Assembly (NCBI RefSeq): GCF_022568815.1
Contig: NZ_JAKZHX010000002.1
Span: 124,001-188,000, forward strand
Direction of reading: 5' to 3'
Length of the DNA stretch: 64,000 nt
DNA from: Undibacterium paludis
GTDB taxonomy: Bacteria; Pseudomonadota; Gammaproteobacteria; Burkholderiales; Burkholderiaceae_D
Shown: positions 15,215 through 24,063 of the stretch, in pieces
How positions within the stretch are numbered: the stretch's first letter is position 1
How the letters are laid out: every line of letters begins with the position of its first letter
Translations under genes and position numbers: made by a program
Notes under the pieces: generated by a model
Databases searched by the model: none
What the model was told of the DNA's origin: nothing
Seen by the model: only the letters and a program-made list of their open reading frames with translations

Positions 15215-15720
15215 TTTCTACCTGATCGAACTTGGGTAAATCTTTGGGTCTTATGCAAGAGGAGGGGCTGTTTGAAAAATCTGCCATCCTTGCCATGTTG
15301 TTGTGACTGGCAGCGGGGCAAGTTGGTGGCAGGTGTGGATCATGCCGCCTTGTGAGTGTCACTATTGGTTGCGCGTTTCTCACTGTCGCCAATTCGGACG
15401 TGATTGATGCATGTGGAATGTATCAAAGCGCCGCAAGATGTAAGACATTTGTAAGAGCAGTGAATATTCGGTGCTGTTATATGGCGATTGAGATTGAGTA
15501 ATGGCAGGGCGCAGGTTGATGCATTAAGTATTAAATCTTGAAGCACAACTGCATTTCTGCAGTCTTGCGTAGCACTGCGGGATTTTGGTACAAGACAAAA
15601 ACCAGCAAAAAACCTGGTATTGGCAAGTATTACGTTTACTCACACTTTGTACTTTTCGTTTTTTTATGTGGGGCTTTTTCAATTGTAATGGCTATATCGC
15701 CATTCTGTCAGGAGCATGTC
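15215..15720. other. Intergenic stretch with no supported gene
   Basis: Open frames here are short and lack motifs or ribosome sites. An in-frame upstream extension of the following membrane protein (from a TTG at 15538) reads like non-coding sequence and was not accepted. Confidence 0.4.
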
Positions 15721-16341
15721 ATGCCACATATTAAATTATCGCTGAGCCTCAAGTCCCTGTTCTTCTTTGTCTTGGGTATCTTGACGCTTCTGGTGATGGC
15801 GAAGGTCGAGCTTCCCTTGCTTTTTGGCCAGGACGAGAATTGGGAAAGAAAAATTGAAGCATATCGCTGGATACTTCATATCCATGCGTTTGCCGGTAGC
15901 ATGGCCCTGTTCATCGCTCCATTGCAGTTCTTGTTCGATTTGCGCAGCATGCACCCGCGACTGCACCGCAAGCTGGGGCGTATCTATGCTGCATCGATCT
16001 GCATTGCTGCCCCACTGGCATTCTGGATAGCAATCATGTCTCTATCTTCAGCAGAAAAATGGACTGCCTGTGCACAAGCAAGTCTTTGGCTCTATGCCAC
16101 TATCGCAGCCGTGGTCACCGCGATACATTCGCAATTTGATCGCCATCGCATCTGGATATTGCGCAGCTATGCACTGACTTGTACTTTTGTTTTGACACGA
16201 TTTTTTGTAGATGTGCTGGGCATGCATTTTAGCCAGGCTTTGGGTGGTAATGCTGGCCTGACTGTTTCATCCAGCATTCTGGTATGGATATGTGCAGACT
16301 TGATCGCTGTCAGGAAGCATACCATGGCATGGGAAGGATGA
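15721..16341 (+). CDS. DUF2306-like integral membrane protein
   Basis: This 206-residue protein has about six hydrophobic segments. The signature HIHAFAGSMALFIAPLQF and RLHRKLGRIYAAS matches the DUF2306 membrane family, which keeps histidines near the membrane and whose role is unknown. The ATG at 15721 was chosen because AGGAG lies six bases before it; the frame is open 61 codons further upstream from a TTG but without such support. It is flanked on both sides by pseudogenes, so the context says little about function. Confidence 0.75.
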   Translation: MPHIKLSLSLKSLFFFVLGILTLLVMAKVELPLLFGQDENWERKIEAYRWILHIHAFAGSMALFIAPLQFLFDLRSMHPRLHRKLGRIYAASICIAAPLAFWIAIMSLSSAEKWTACAQASLWLYATIAAVVTAIHSQFDRHRIWILRSYALTCTFVLTRFFVDVLGMHFSQALGGNAGLTVSSSILVWICADLIAVRKHTMAWEG

Positions 16342-16395
16342 TGGCCATGGAACTGGACTGTTTCAGACTTGATTATTTTCTTTTGAATTCTTGAC

Positions 16396-17041
16396 TTAAA
16401 CATCCACTGGCAGAGTGAAAAAAATCGCTGGCCTGGCCTATGAGACTGGTGAAATCTATTTGCCCGCCATGATGTTCAATGATAGCTTTTGACATACTCA
16501 GGCCCAGGCATGTACCGCTTTTTTTATTGAAATCAGAAGAGATAGTCTGGGATTTCACCAGACTCGTTGCGCAACGGGGTAAGCATGAGGATATGGGTAG
16601 TGTTGATGCCGGCTGCCGTGACAGCGACCTCTGTGCGATGTGTTGTTCCTTGTCGTATCACGTCGTCAGACAGGCGCATATGTTCTTCCGCCTTATCCCA
16701 TGGAAAGAGATAACACACACTTGTACCGATCAGCCTGGTAATGTTCGCTGGTTTAAAAAGCCTTTCATATTCCTTGTTTGCGTAGAGATAATTTCCATGT
16801 TTATCGCGCAGGCAGACTGCGGACGCCGTACAGTCCATGACGGCTCGTAGCCTATCCACAGATTGAAAATACATGAGCCCAGTGCCGTACCAGGCAACAG
16901 ACGATAATCGCCTGTCAATATGGCAATCACGGAAATGCCTGCCGGTGGAAAGACGGTAATGGCATGGCCGGGAGGGATCGCCAATAATAAGGCAATACGT
17001 CCAAACAGGGCATAGCCAAAGGCCAATAGCAGGTTCCTCAT
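16396..17041 (-). pseudogene. Remnant of a MASE1-PAS sensor histidine kinase
   Basis: Three pieces lie in order on the minus strand. The first is the start of a MASE1 membrane sensor (MRNLLLAFGYALFGRIALLL, then PPAGISVIAILTG). The second, in another frame, is a PAS domain (CLRDKHGNYLYANKEYERLF and EMLTPLRN-type end). The third is the last part of an ATPase domain (LGLSMSKAIIEHHGGQIDF). The HisKA domain and most of MASE1 and ATPase are deleted. The final codons LPVDV-stop are restored only if a slip in a run of seven T (about 16420-16426) is allowed. This is a clear multi-lesion pseudogene. Confidence 0.8.
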
Positions 17042-17589
17042 GCCAGAGAGAGTGCATTGTTCAAGGACGATGGGGGCAATATACCTGACTCCCCATAATG
17101 AACGCCTCATGACGAAGAAATGACTTTAAATATCTATATGACCTAAAGCAAGCCATTGATATTCTGTTCATTATGTGAATCCATGCTACGTCTTTGTGAG
17201 CGCCAAGGTATCAAGCACCTGGTCTTGTGGTATCGGGCGGACGCGAAGGTTTGTACGACGACATGCATAGTGCCATCCGCTTCTTGTTCATTGAAATCAC
17301 TGAAAAGCTGCGAAACCATGTTGAAAGGACTCAATTGCATTGTATTGCAAAAAATTACATATTTCTATCATTTGTGTTTAGTAAAAACTATAAACATCAT
17401 GCAAATATGAAACTGGAATTGCATGCCAGTCCATAGAGCGGTATATATAGAAACTGCAGTTTCCTAATCAAGGTACAGGTGAGATTGACTTCTATCATCG
17501 TGCTCGGATAAAGCCACCAAATCAAAGAAGGATAAATAACACCTGGCAAGTGCAACATGTGCAGTCAAACCTAAACTACTTATATCACT
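17042..17589. other. Intergenic region upstream of the glycan locus
   Basis: No gene is supported. The region is AT-rich toward 17340-17410 and should hold the promoter for the transporter gene. The one notable element is the palindrome at 17450-17463. Confidence 0.5.
17450..17463. promoter_or_regulatory. Perfect 14-bp palindrome, candidate operator of the sugar transporter
   Basis: GAAACTGCAGTTTC is fully self-complementary and lies about 127 bases before the transporter start. LacI-family operators are palindromes of this size, though they usually have a central CG rather than GC. Its assignment to the LacI regulator at 19434 is only a suggestion. Confidence 0.3.
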
Positions 17590-19026
17590 ATGCATGCGAC
17601 TAATACAAAAACACAATGGGGACAATTTTTACCACTGGTGACAGTGTTTTTCTTCTGGGGTTTCGTTGCCGCCAGCAATGACATTCTCATCCCTGTCTTT
17701 AAACAAGCCTTCCATCTTAGTCAGGAACAAAGTCAACTCGTGTCCCTGGCTTTCTATGTGGCCTATACCGTGGGCTCGCTCATCTATTTACTGGTTTCGC
17801 ACTTTATTGGTGTTGATCTGGTCAATAAACTCGGCTATAAAAATGGCCTGGCGCTCGGATTGCTGATTTCTGCCGCAGGTACACTGTTGTTCTTGCCCGC
17901 AGCTAATACTGGTTCTTTCTCATTGATGTTGTCCGGCTTGTTTATTGTCGGACTGGGATTTTCGCTGCAGCAGACTGCCGCCAACCCTCTGGCGATAGCT
18001 CTGGGCTCATCCGAGACTGGTTCGCAAAGGCTGACTCTGGCCGGCGGTGTAAACAATTTTGGCACTACGATAGGTCCACTCATCGTCAGTTTTGCCATAT
18101 TTGGTGCACCTACCAGCATGAATCGTGAGCTTAGTATAGAGAGTGTCAAATTCCCCTATCTGATGCTGGGCGCAGCCTTTCTGCTGGTCGCCATCATGTT
18201 GAAGTTTTCGTCTTTGCCAGACCGCCCGGCCATACCGGCTAATGAAGGCGCGGGGCATGCCTCGGGCAAGCAATCGGCACTGCAATTCCCGCAGCTCGTC
18301 ATGGGCATGCTGGCCATTTTTGTCTATGTGGGTGTGGAAGTGTCTACTGCCAGTAATCTGCCTGCCTATATGGAAAGCAAACTGGGCTTGCAGACCAAGG
18401 ATGTTGCACCATTTATTTCTCTCTACTGGGCGAGCCTGATGATAGGACGCTGGACCGGGGCGGTTGAAGCTTTTGATGTACAGGCTGGCTTGGGCAAATT
18501 TTTCAAATTCCTGGCACCCTATCTGGCTTTCAGCGTATTTCTCATCGTTAATGCAATTGCCCAGCATGAGCTCAGTCAATTTTATGTTTATGCTGCCATT
18601 GTGTTGATACTGATCGCTGCCGACATGCTTAGCCAGGGCAATCCAGCCAAAATGCTGGGTATTTTCTCTGTATTGGGGGTTGCTGGCTTGCTCACAGGTA
18701 TGAGTTCCACAGGCATGGTCAGTGTCTATGCCTTTACCAGTATAGGCCTGTTCTGCAGCACCTTGTGGCCTTGCATTTTTACTCTGGCAATCAGCGGCCT
18801 GGGCAAGCACACGGGGCAAGGGAGCAATTATCTGATCATGATGATTATGGGAGGCGGCATAGTCAGCTGGCTACAGGGATTGGTGGCTGACAAAATAGGT
18901 ATACAGATGAGTTACCTGGTGGGAGTGGTTTGCTTTGCCTACCTCGCCTTTTATGCCTGGAGGGTGCAGGGTATCTTGCGTGCTCAGGGAATCAAGCTTG
19001 GCAAAACTGGCGCAGCCGCACATTAG
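17590..19026 (+). CDS. FHS-family (FucP-like) sugar:H+ symporter
   Basis: This 478-residue inner-membrane protein has about 12 hydrophobic segments. The FucP-type start is visible (FFFWGFVAASNDILIPVFKQ), along with LGFSLQQTAANPLAIALG and a VNNFGTTIGPLI motif, all typical of the fucose/glucose/galactose symporter branch of the MFS. Because the genes downstream convert mannose, mannose (or another monosaccharide released from N-glycans) is the most likely cargo. It has no clear Shine-Dalgarno. A terminator follows, so it is probably a single-gene transcript within the locus. Confidence 0.9.
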   Translation: MHATNTKTQWGQFLPLVTVFFFWGFVAASNDILIPVFKQAFHLSQEQSQLVSLAFYVAYTVGSLIYLLVSHFIGVDLVNKLGYKNGLALGLLISAAGTLLFLPAANTGSFSLMLSGLFIVGLGFSLQQTAANPLAIALGSSETGSQRLTLAGGVNNFGTTIGPLIVSFAIFGAPTSMNRELSIESVKFPYLMLGAAFLLVAIMLKFSSLPDRPAIPANEGAGHASGKQSALQFPQLVMGMLAIFVYVGVEVSTASNLPAYMESKLGLQTKDVAPFISLYWASLMIGRWTGAVEAFDVQAGLGKFFKFLAPYLAFSVFLIVNAIAQHELSQFYVYAAIVLILIAADMLSQGNPAKMLGIFSVLGVAGLLTGMSSTGMVSVYAFTSIGLFCSTLWPCIFTLAISGLGKHTGQGSNYLIMMIMGGGIVSWLQGLVADKIGIQMSYLVGVVCFAYLAFYAWRVQGILRAQGIKLGKTGAAAH

Positions 19027-19047
19027 GATTATTTTTTGAACAAGCAT

Positions 19048-19077
19048 GGCGCACCGTATCCGGGGCGCCTTTTTTTT
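19048..19077 (+). terminator. Rho-independent terminator after the transporter
   Basis: The GGCGC / GCGCC stem (19048-19052 with 19065-19069), with inner CC/GG pairing, is followed by eight T. It separates the transporter from the regulator gene 360 bases on; that gap holds no gene I can support. Confidence 0.85.
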
Positions 19078-19433
19078 ATTCTATTTGCTTGATGTGCAGG
19101 GCTGGCGCAGGATTAGTCTATTGTCAGAGCAACTTATGCCATCTTGTTTACTAAAATTAATAAACTGAGGCAAATTTCCAGCCGCTGATTGACCCTCATT
19201 TTTGGCGCCTGTATAAAAGAGATACTCTGAAAGACGCAGCATTTCCTGGCGATTTGGAGGCTGTCAAAAAAAGCTGATCCGTTTATTAAACCTTCTTTCA
19301 AGGATGTAGATCCGCAGGCAAATGCTGAAGATTGAGTGGTGTTGATAAACACAAAAAATGAAATAGCAATATAGAAGATGAATACCCGCTTTCAAGATAA
19401 AGAAACTGACATGAACAGCAAGGAGTTCACCCC

Positions 19434-20417
19434 ATGAGTGTGACCATACGTGATATTGCACAGGCTACCGGACTGTCGATTGGTACGGTATCACGCGCAT
19501 TAAAGAACCAGGGGGGCTTGACAGAAGAAACGCGCGTACGTGTCAGTAAAGTCGCGCGCGAGCTGGGCTATGACTTTGGTAATCTCAAGCAGGGCAGGAT
19601 CAGGCGTATCGTTTTCCTCTTGCATCGTCAGCACAATACTTTGTCAAGCAGCCCTTTTTTCTCTCCCGTATTGCATGGCGCCGAAGAGGCTTGCCGCAGA
19701 GAGGGAATTGCACTTTCTTTCGTAGCGATAGGCCCTTCGGAACCTGTCATGGAGCAGATACGCCTGCACCAGCCAGATGCGATCTTGTGTGCCGGCTTTT
19801 TCGAGCCGGAGTTGCTACAAGCGCTGCTGCATACCAGCAAACCTATTGTGCTGGTAGATATGCGCTTGCGTGGTTATACATCGATCAATCCGGACAATCG
19901 GTTGGGTGGGTACCTCGCTACTCGCCATCTGATTCAGTCAGGCCGCAAGCGCATCGCCATGATCTCCGGATCGATGGCGCATTTCAGTATCCAGGAGCGG
20001 GCACGTGGTTTTCGCCAGGCGTTGTATGAATCCAAGACCTTGGCTGATCCCAGCCTGGAACTCAGTATTCCTGATCCCAGTGACATTGAAAATGGCGTGC
20101 GCGAAGCCATGCGTGAACTGCTGAGCCTGACTCGTCCGCCTGACGCTGTATTTTGCTACAACGATAGCGCAGCCCTGACAGCGTTGCATTACTGCCTGGA
20201 CCTGGGCATGAAGGTGCCGCATGACATCGCCATAGTAGGCTTTGATGATATCAGCGCTGCTGCCAAGTCTATTCCTCCCCTGAGCAGTATCAGGGTGAAC
20301 AAAGAAGCACTTGGTGCTACCGGCGTAGAACTATTGATGCGCAAACAAACTGACGAAATTGTAGAAAAAACCCTGGCCGTTGAATTGATCGTACGCGAAA
20401 GCAGCTGTGACGATTAA
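19434..20417 (+). CDS. LacI-family transcriptional regulator
   Basis: This is a 327-residue repressor-type protein. The N-terminal HTH and hinge read TIRDIAQATGLSIGTVSRAL and RVRVSKVARELGYDFGNLKQ, followed by a periplasmic-binding-like effector domain with AIVGFDDISAAAKSIPPLSS and a C-terminal VELIVRESS. It has AAGGAG eight bases before the ATG. The first gene downstream encodes a mannose isomerase-like enzyme, so mannose, fructose or a mannoside is the likely inducer and the whole glycan locus the likely regulon. It starts the run LacI, AGE, PfkB, GH47, GH92, all plus strand with short or negative gaps. Confidence 0.93.
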   Translation: MSVTIRDIAQATGLSIGTVSRALKNQGGLTEETRVRVSKVARELGYDFGNLKQGRIRRIVFLLHRQHNTLSSSPFFSPVLHGAEEACRREGIALSFVAIGPSEPVMEQIRLHQPDAILCAGFFEPELLQALLHTSKPIVLVDMRLRGYTSINPDNRLGGYLATRHLIQSGRKRIAMISGSMAHFSIQERARGFRQALYESKTLADPSLELSIPDPSDIENGVREAMRELLSLTRPPDAVFCYNDSAALTALHYCLDLGMKVPHDIAIVGFDDISAAAKSIPPLSSIRVNKEALGATGVELLMRKQTDEIVEKTLAVELIVRESSCDD

Positions 20418-20470
20418 AACATGGATTGTTACTCTGAGTTGATACTCCCATTACCATCACATTAACCTGT

Positions 20471-21700
20471 ATGCATTCTTTTCCTGACTTCAAATCCATT
20501 TCAGTCCTGACTGACCATATCAGTGACACGCTGAGTTTTTACTATCCGCGCAGCGTTGATGCCAGTGGCGGCTTCTATCACTACTTCAAGGATGATGGCA
20601 GTATTTACGACAGGCACAGTCGCCATCTGGTCAGCAGTACCCGCTTTGTCTTTGTGTATGCCATGGCCTATCGCCATTTTAAAAATTCTGTCTACCTGGA
20701 GCAGGTACGACACGGTGTGAATTTCTTGCGGCAAGTACACCGGGACACGGTAACCGGAGGGTATGCCTGGCAACTACATTGGGAGAATGCAAGCAAGACA
20801 GTCACTGATGGTGACAATCACTGCTACGGTCTGGCCTTCGTGATGCTGGCTTATGCCCATGCCCTGATGGCTGGTGTTGTAGAAGCACGCGATTATCTCG
20901 ACGAAACCATGGAATTGATGGAACGCCGATTCTGGGAGCCGCAACATGGTCTGTATGCCGACCAGGCCAGCGCCGACTGGCAGTATCTGGACAACTATCG
21001 TGGGCAGAATGCCAATATGCATGCATGCGAAGCTTTGCTCGCTGCTTACGAGGCGACTCATGACCTGCATTTTCTACATAGGGCCGAGACAGTGGCGCGC
21101 AATATCACGTTGCGCCAGGCCGCGCTGGCAGATGGACGTATCTGGGAGCACTACGATGTCAACTGGAACATAGACTGGAACTACAACCTGGATGACAAAG
21201 CCAACTTGTTCCGCCCCTGGGGTTTTCAACCAGGCCATTTTACCGAGTGGGCCAAGCTATTGCTGCAACTGGAAAGTCATTCTCAGCATCTGCAACATGA
21301 CAAGGAATGGTTATTGCCAACTGCTGAAGCTTTATTCCAGAAAGCCCTGCAATTTGCCTGGGATGAGCAATACGGTGGCATCTGCTATGGTTTTGCACCC
21401 GATGGCAGCATATGTGATGGCGACAAGTATTTCTGGGTACAGGCCGAATCCATGGCCGCGGCGGCTTTGCTGGCCAAACGCACAGGCAAGCAAAGCTATT
21501 GGGATAGTTACGAACACTTGTGGCAATACAGCTGGCAACACATGATAGACCATGAGTTTGGTGCCTGGTACAGGATTCTGTCGCGACAGAATCACAAACT
21601 CAGCGATGAAAAGAGTCCGGCTGGCAAAGTAGATTATCACACCATGGGTGCCTGCTATGAAATCCTGCGCGTCTTAAAGGAGGAGCAGCATGTCGGCTGA
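20471..21700 (+). CDS. AGE-family sugar isomerase, probable D-mannose isomerase
   Basis: This is a 409-residue (alpha/alpha)6-barrel protein of the N-acylglucosamine 2-epimerase superfamily. Conserved pieces include GGFYHYFKDDG, HLVSSTRFVFVYAMAY, the YRGQNANMHACEALLAAYEA helix, GFQPGHFTEWAKLLLQLE and the late VDYHTMGACYE. The three histidines in these last segments correspond to the catalytic set of YihS-type mannose isomerases. It would turn mannose into fructose in the cytoplasm. The adjoining fructokinase gene overlaps its end by 11 bases, which strongly supports this reading over N-acetylglucosamine epimerisation. Confidence 0.88.
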   Translation: MHSFPDFKSISVLTDHISDTLSFYYPRSVDASGGFYHYFKDDGSIYDRHSRHLVSSTRFVFVYAMAYRHFKNSVYLEQVRHGVNFLRQVHRDTVTGGYAWQLHWENASKTVTDGDNHCYGLAFVMLAYAHALMAGVVEARDYLDETMELMERRFWEPQHGLYADQASADWQYLDNYRGQNANMHACEALLAAYEATHDLHFLHRAETVARNITLRQAALADGRIWEHYDVNWNIDWNYNLDDKANLFRPWGFQPGHFTEWAKLLLQLESHSQHLQHDKEWLLPTAEALFQKALQFAWDEQYGGICYGFAPDGSICDGDKYFWVQAESMAAAALLAKRTGKQSYWDSYEHLWQYSWQHMIDHEFGAWYRILSRQNHKLSDEKSPAGKVDYHTMGACYEILRVLKEEQHVG

Positions 21701-22610
21701 TTTTCCCGTCATGCTCAGTGCCGGGGAGGCACTGACTGACATGATTGCCTGCGGTCCAGGCCAATGGCGCAGCGTTGTCGGTGGCTCGACCTGGAATGTT
21801 GCTCGCAGTCTGGCCAAACTGGGCCTGGCAACCGGCTTCGCCGGGGCAGTCAGCCAGGATTTGTTCGGACAGGAACTGGTGCGAGCCAGTACTGACGCCG
21901 GACTGGATTTGCGTTTGCTGCAGCAGTATGATCGTCCTCCGTTGCTGGCTATCGTCGGTGAGAGTACGCCGCCAAACTATTTCTTCATAGGCAGTGACAG
22001 CGCCGATTTGCATTTTTCTCCTGAACAGTTGCCGACGGGCTGGAGTTCACGCTTGCAATGGGCGCATTTTGGTGGCATCAGTCTGGCTCGCCAACCGCTG
22101 GCAGGCAAACTCCTGGGCCTGGCCCGTCAATTGAAGGCGCAGGGTGTATGCATTAGTTATGACCCGAATTTCCGTAACAATATGAATGCAGACTATGACG
22201 CCGTCCTGCGTGAAATGGCCCAACTGGCAGATTTGATCAAGGTTTCTGACGATGATCTGCGAGGCCTGTTCCGTTGCCAGGACGCAGACTATGCATTCAC
22301 GCAATTGCGCGCCATTAACCCTGCCGCCAAGGTTTTATACACTCGCGGTGAGGCGGGAGCTTCACTGCATGCAGATGGCCTGGCATGGCAGGCAGAGGCA
22401 CTGAAAGTGCCGGTTGTTGACACCATAGGTGCAGGCGACGCCAGCATTGCCGGTTTTATCTACAGTTCATATATGTACCCGGAAAGAGAGCCAGCAAGTC
22501 ACCTGCGCTTTGCCCTGGCTGCCGGTGCAGCTGCCTGTCTGGCCGCAGGAGCGCAAGCGCCAGGTCTGGAACAAATAGAGGCCTTATTTAATGGCCCGGA
22601 CAAAAAATAG
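21690..22610 (+). CDS. PfkB-family carbohydrate kinase, probable fructokinase
   Basis: This is a 306-residue ribokinase-fold enzyme. It begins with a GEALTDMI strand, has the GGSTWNVARSLAKLGLATGF sugar-site region and ends with the catalytic anion hole DTIGAGDASIAGF. It would phosphorylate fructose to fructose-6-phosphate, completing mannose entry to glycolysis. Translation starts at 21690 after a strong AAAGGAGGAG, inside the 3' end of the isomerase gene. The GH47 gene begins within 30 bases downstream. Confidence 0.9.
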   Translation: MSADFPVMLSAGEALTDMIACGPGQWRSVVGGSTWNVARSLAKLGLATGFAGAVSQDLFGQELVRASTDAGLDLRLLQQYDRPPLLAIVGESTPPNYFFIGSDSADLHFSPEQLPTGWSSRLQWAHFGGISLARQPLAGKLLGLARQLKAQGVCISYDPNFRNNMNADYDAVLREMAQLADLIKVSDDDLRGLFRCQDADYAFTQLRAINPAAKVLYTRGEAGASLHADGLAWQAEALKVPVVDTIGAGDASIAGFIYSSYMYPEREPASHLRFALAAGAAACLAAGAQAPGLEQIEALFNGPDKK

Positions 22611-22638
22611 AGCCATATTAGTGATAGAGGAGAACAAA

Positions 22639-24018
22639 TTGCTTATTAAACTATTGCCCCGCATACTGCTGGCGGCCACCTTGGGTATCAGCAAGCTGAG
22701 TCATGCGTCCACACAGGAGGTAGTCACAGAAAAAGAAGCAGCACAACTGGCGCAGCAAGTAAAAAACGAAACCAGGCATGCCTGGCAATCTTACAAACGC
22801 CATGCCTGGGGGCATGATGCACTGAAACCTCTGAGCAAGTCCGCACATGACTGGTATGCCAGGTCATTGTTGATGACACCGGTGGATGCACTCGATACCT
22901 TGTTGCTGATGGGTCTGAAGAATGAGGCGGACGAAGCACGAGAGCTGATTGCCAGCAAGCTCTCTTTTGACCAGGATATGGAAGTCCAGAACTTTGAAAT
23001 CACCATACGCCTGCTGGGTGGCTTGCTGTCATCCTACCAGATGACCCAGGACCCGAGATTGCTCAGTCTGGCAAAGGATCTTGGTCAGCGCTTGCTGCCA
23101 GTGTTTGAATCACCCACAGGCATGCCATATACCCACGTCAATCTGCGTACTGGCAAGGTGAGTGGCAAAGTCAGCAATCCGGCTGAAACGGGCACCTTGC
23201 TGCTGGAGTTTGGCATGCTGAGCAAACTGACTGGTAATCCTGTTTATTATGACAAGGCCAAACGGGCATTGGTCGCTACCTATGAGCATCGTTCCAAACT
23301 GGGCCTGGTTGGCTCGGCCATTGACGTTGAGACTGGCACATGGATTAACAAAGATGCCCACATAGGCGGTGGTATTGATTCTTACTATGAATATCTCTAC
23401 AAATGCTGGAAATTGTTCGGCGACCAGGATTGTAAAAACATGTGGGACAGCAGTATTCCGGGTGTCAACCAGTATTTGGGCGACGAGGTGCGCGGCGAGT
23501 TGTGGTATGGACATGCCGACATGGAGACCGGTAGCCGTAAGGCCAGTCAGTATGGCGCCCTTGATGCCTTCATGCCGGCGTTACTGGCATTGGGGGGAGA
23601 TGTCGATCGCGCAAAACGACTGCAGGAATCCAATTTGAAAATGTGGCGCCTGCATGGCACGGAACCGGAAGCACTGAACTACCAAACCATGCAAGCCACA
23701 TCGCCAGAATATGCACTACGTCCCGAAATCATTGAGTCTGCCTATTACCTGTATCACTACACAGGGGACAACAAGTACCGTGCAATGGGCAAGGAGTTCT
23801 TCCGTGATTTTGTCAAACGCTGCCGTAGTGAGGTCGGCTTTACCGCGCTCAAGGATGTGCGTAATGGCAGCAGGGAAGATTCGATGGAAAGCTTTGTGTT
23901 TGCAGAGACCTTCAAATACTTTTACCTGTTATTTGCACCCAAGGCGACCATCAATTTTGATGCTGTCACCTTCAACACTGAAGCGCATCCATTCAAGCAA
24001 GTACAACAAACAAAATAA
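22639..24018 (+). CDS. GH47 alpha-1,2-mannosidase, exported
   Basis: This is a 459-residue inverting glycosidase of a family best known from eukaryotic N-glycan processing. Visible landmarks are TPVDALDTLLLMGLKNEADE, NPAETGTLLLEFGMLSKLTG, HIGGGIDSYYEYLYK, LRPEIIESAYYLYHYTGD, SMESFVFAETFKYFYLLF and the calcium-binding end FNTEAHPF. The start was placed at TTG 22639, six bases after GAGGAG, which gives a clean signal peptide (LLIKLLPRILLAATLGISKL, then SHAS). The frame is open to 22591 without support. It would remove terminal alpha-1,2-mannose from Man9-type glycans in the periplasm, using Ca2+. Confidence 0.93.
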   Translation: MLIKLLPRILLAATLGISKLSHASTQEVVTEKEAAQLAQQVKNETRHAWQSYKRHAWGHDALKPLSKSAHDWYARSLLMTPVDALDTLLLMGLKNEADEARELIASKLSFDQDMEVQNFEITIRLLGGLLSSYQMTQDPRLLSLAKDLGQRLLPVFESPTGMPYTHVNLRTGKVSGKVSNPAETGTLLLEFGMLSKLTGNPVYYDKAKRALVATYEHRSKLGLVGSAIDVETGTWINKDAHIGGGIDSYYEYLYKCWKLFGDQDCKNMWDSSIPGVNQYLGDEVRGELWYGHADMETGSRKASQYGALDAFMPALLALGGDVDRAKRLQESNLKMWRLHGTEPEALNYQTMQATSPEYALRPEIIESAYYLYHYTGDNKYRAMGKEFFRDFVKRCRSEVGFTALKDVRNGSREDSMESFVFAETFKYFYLLFAPKATINFDAVTFNTEAHPFKQVQQTK

Positions 24019-24063
24019 ACTGACCGCTTCCCTGGCGGCAGCATGACAAAGGCAGGAGACAAA

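Noticed and set aside
16533-17110. Two overlapping minus-strand frames as separate real genes
   Set aside because: They are the MASE1 and PAS pieces of one broken sensor kinase in different frames.
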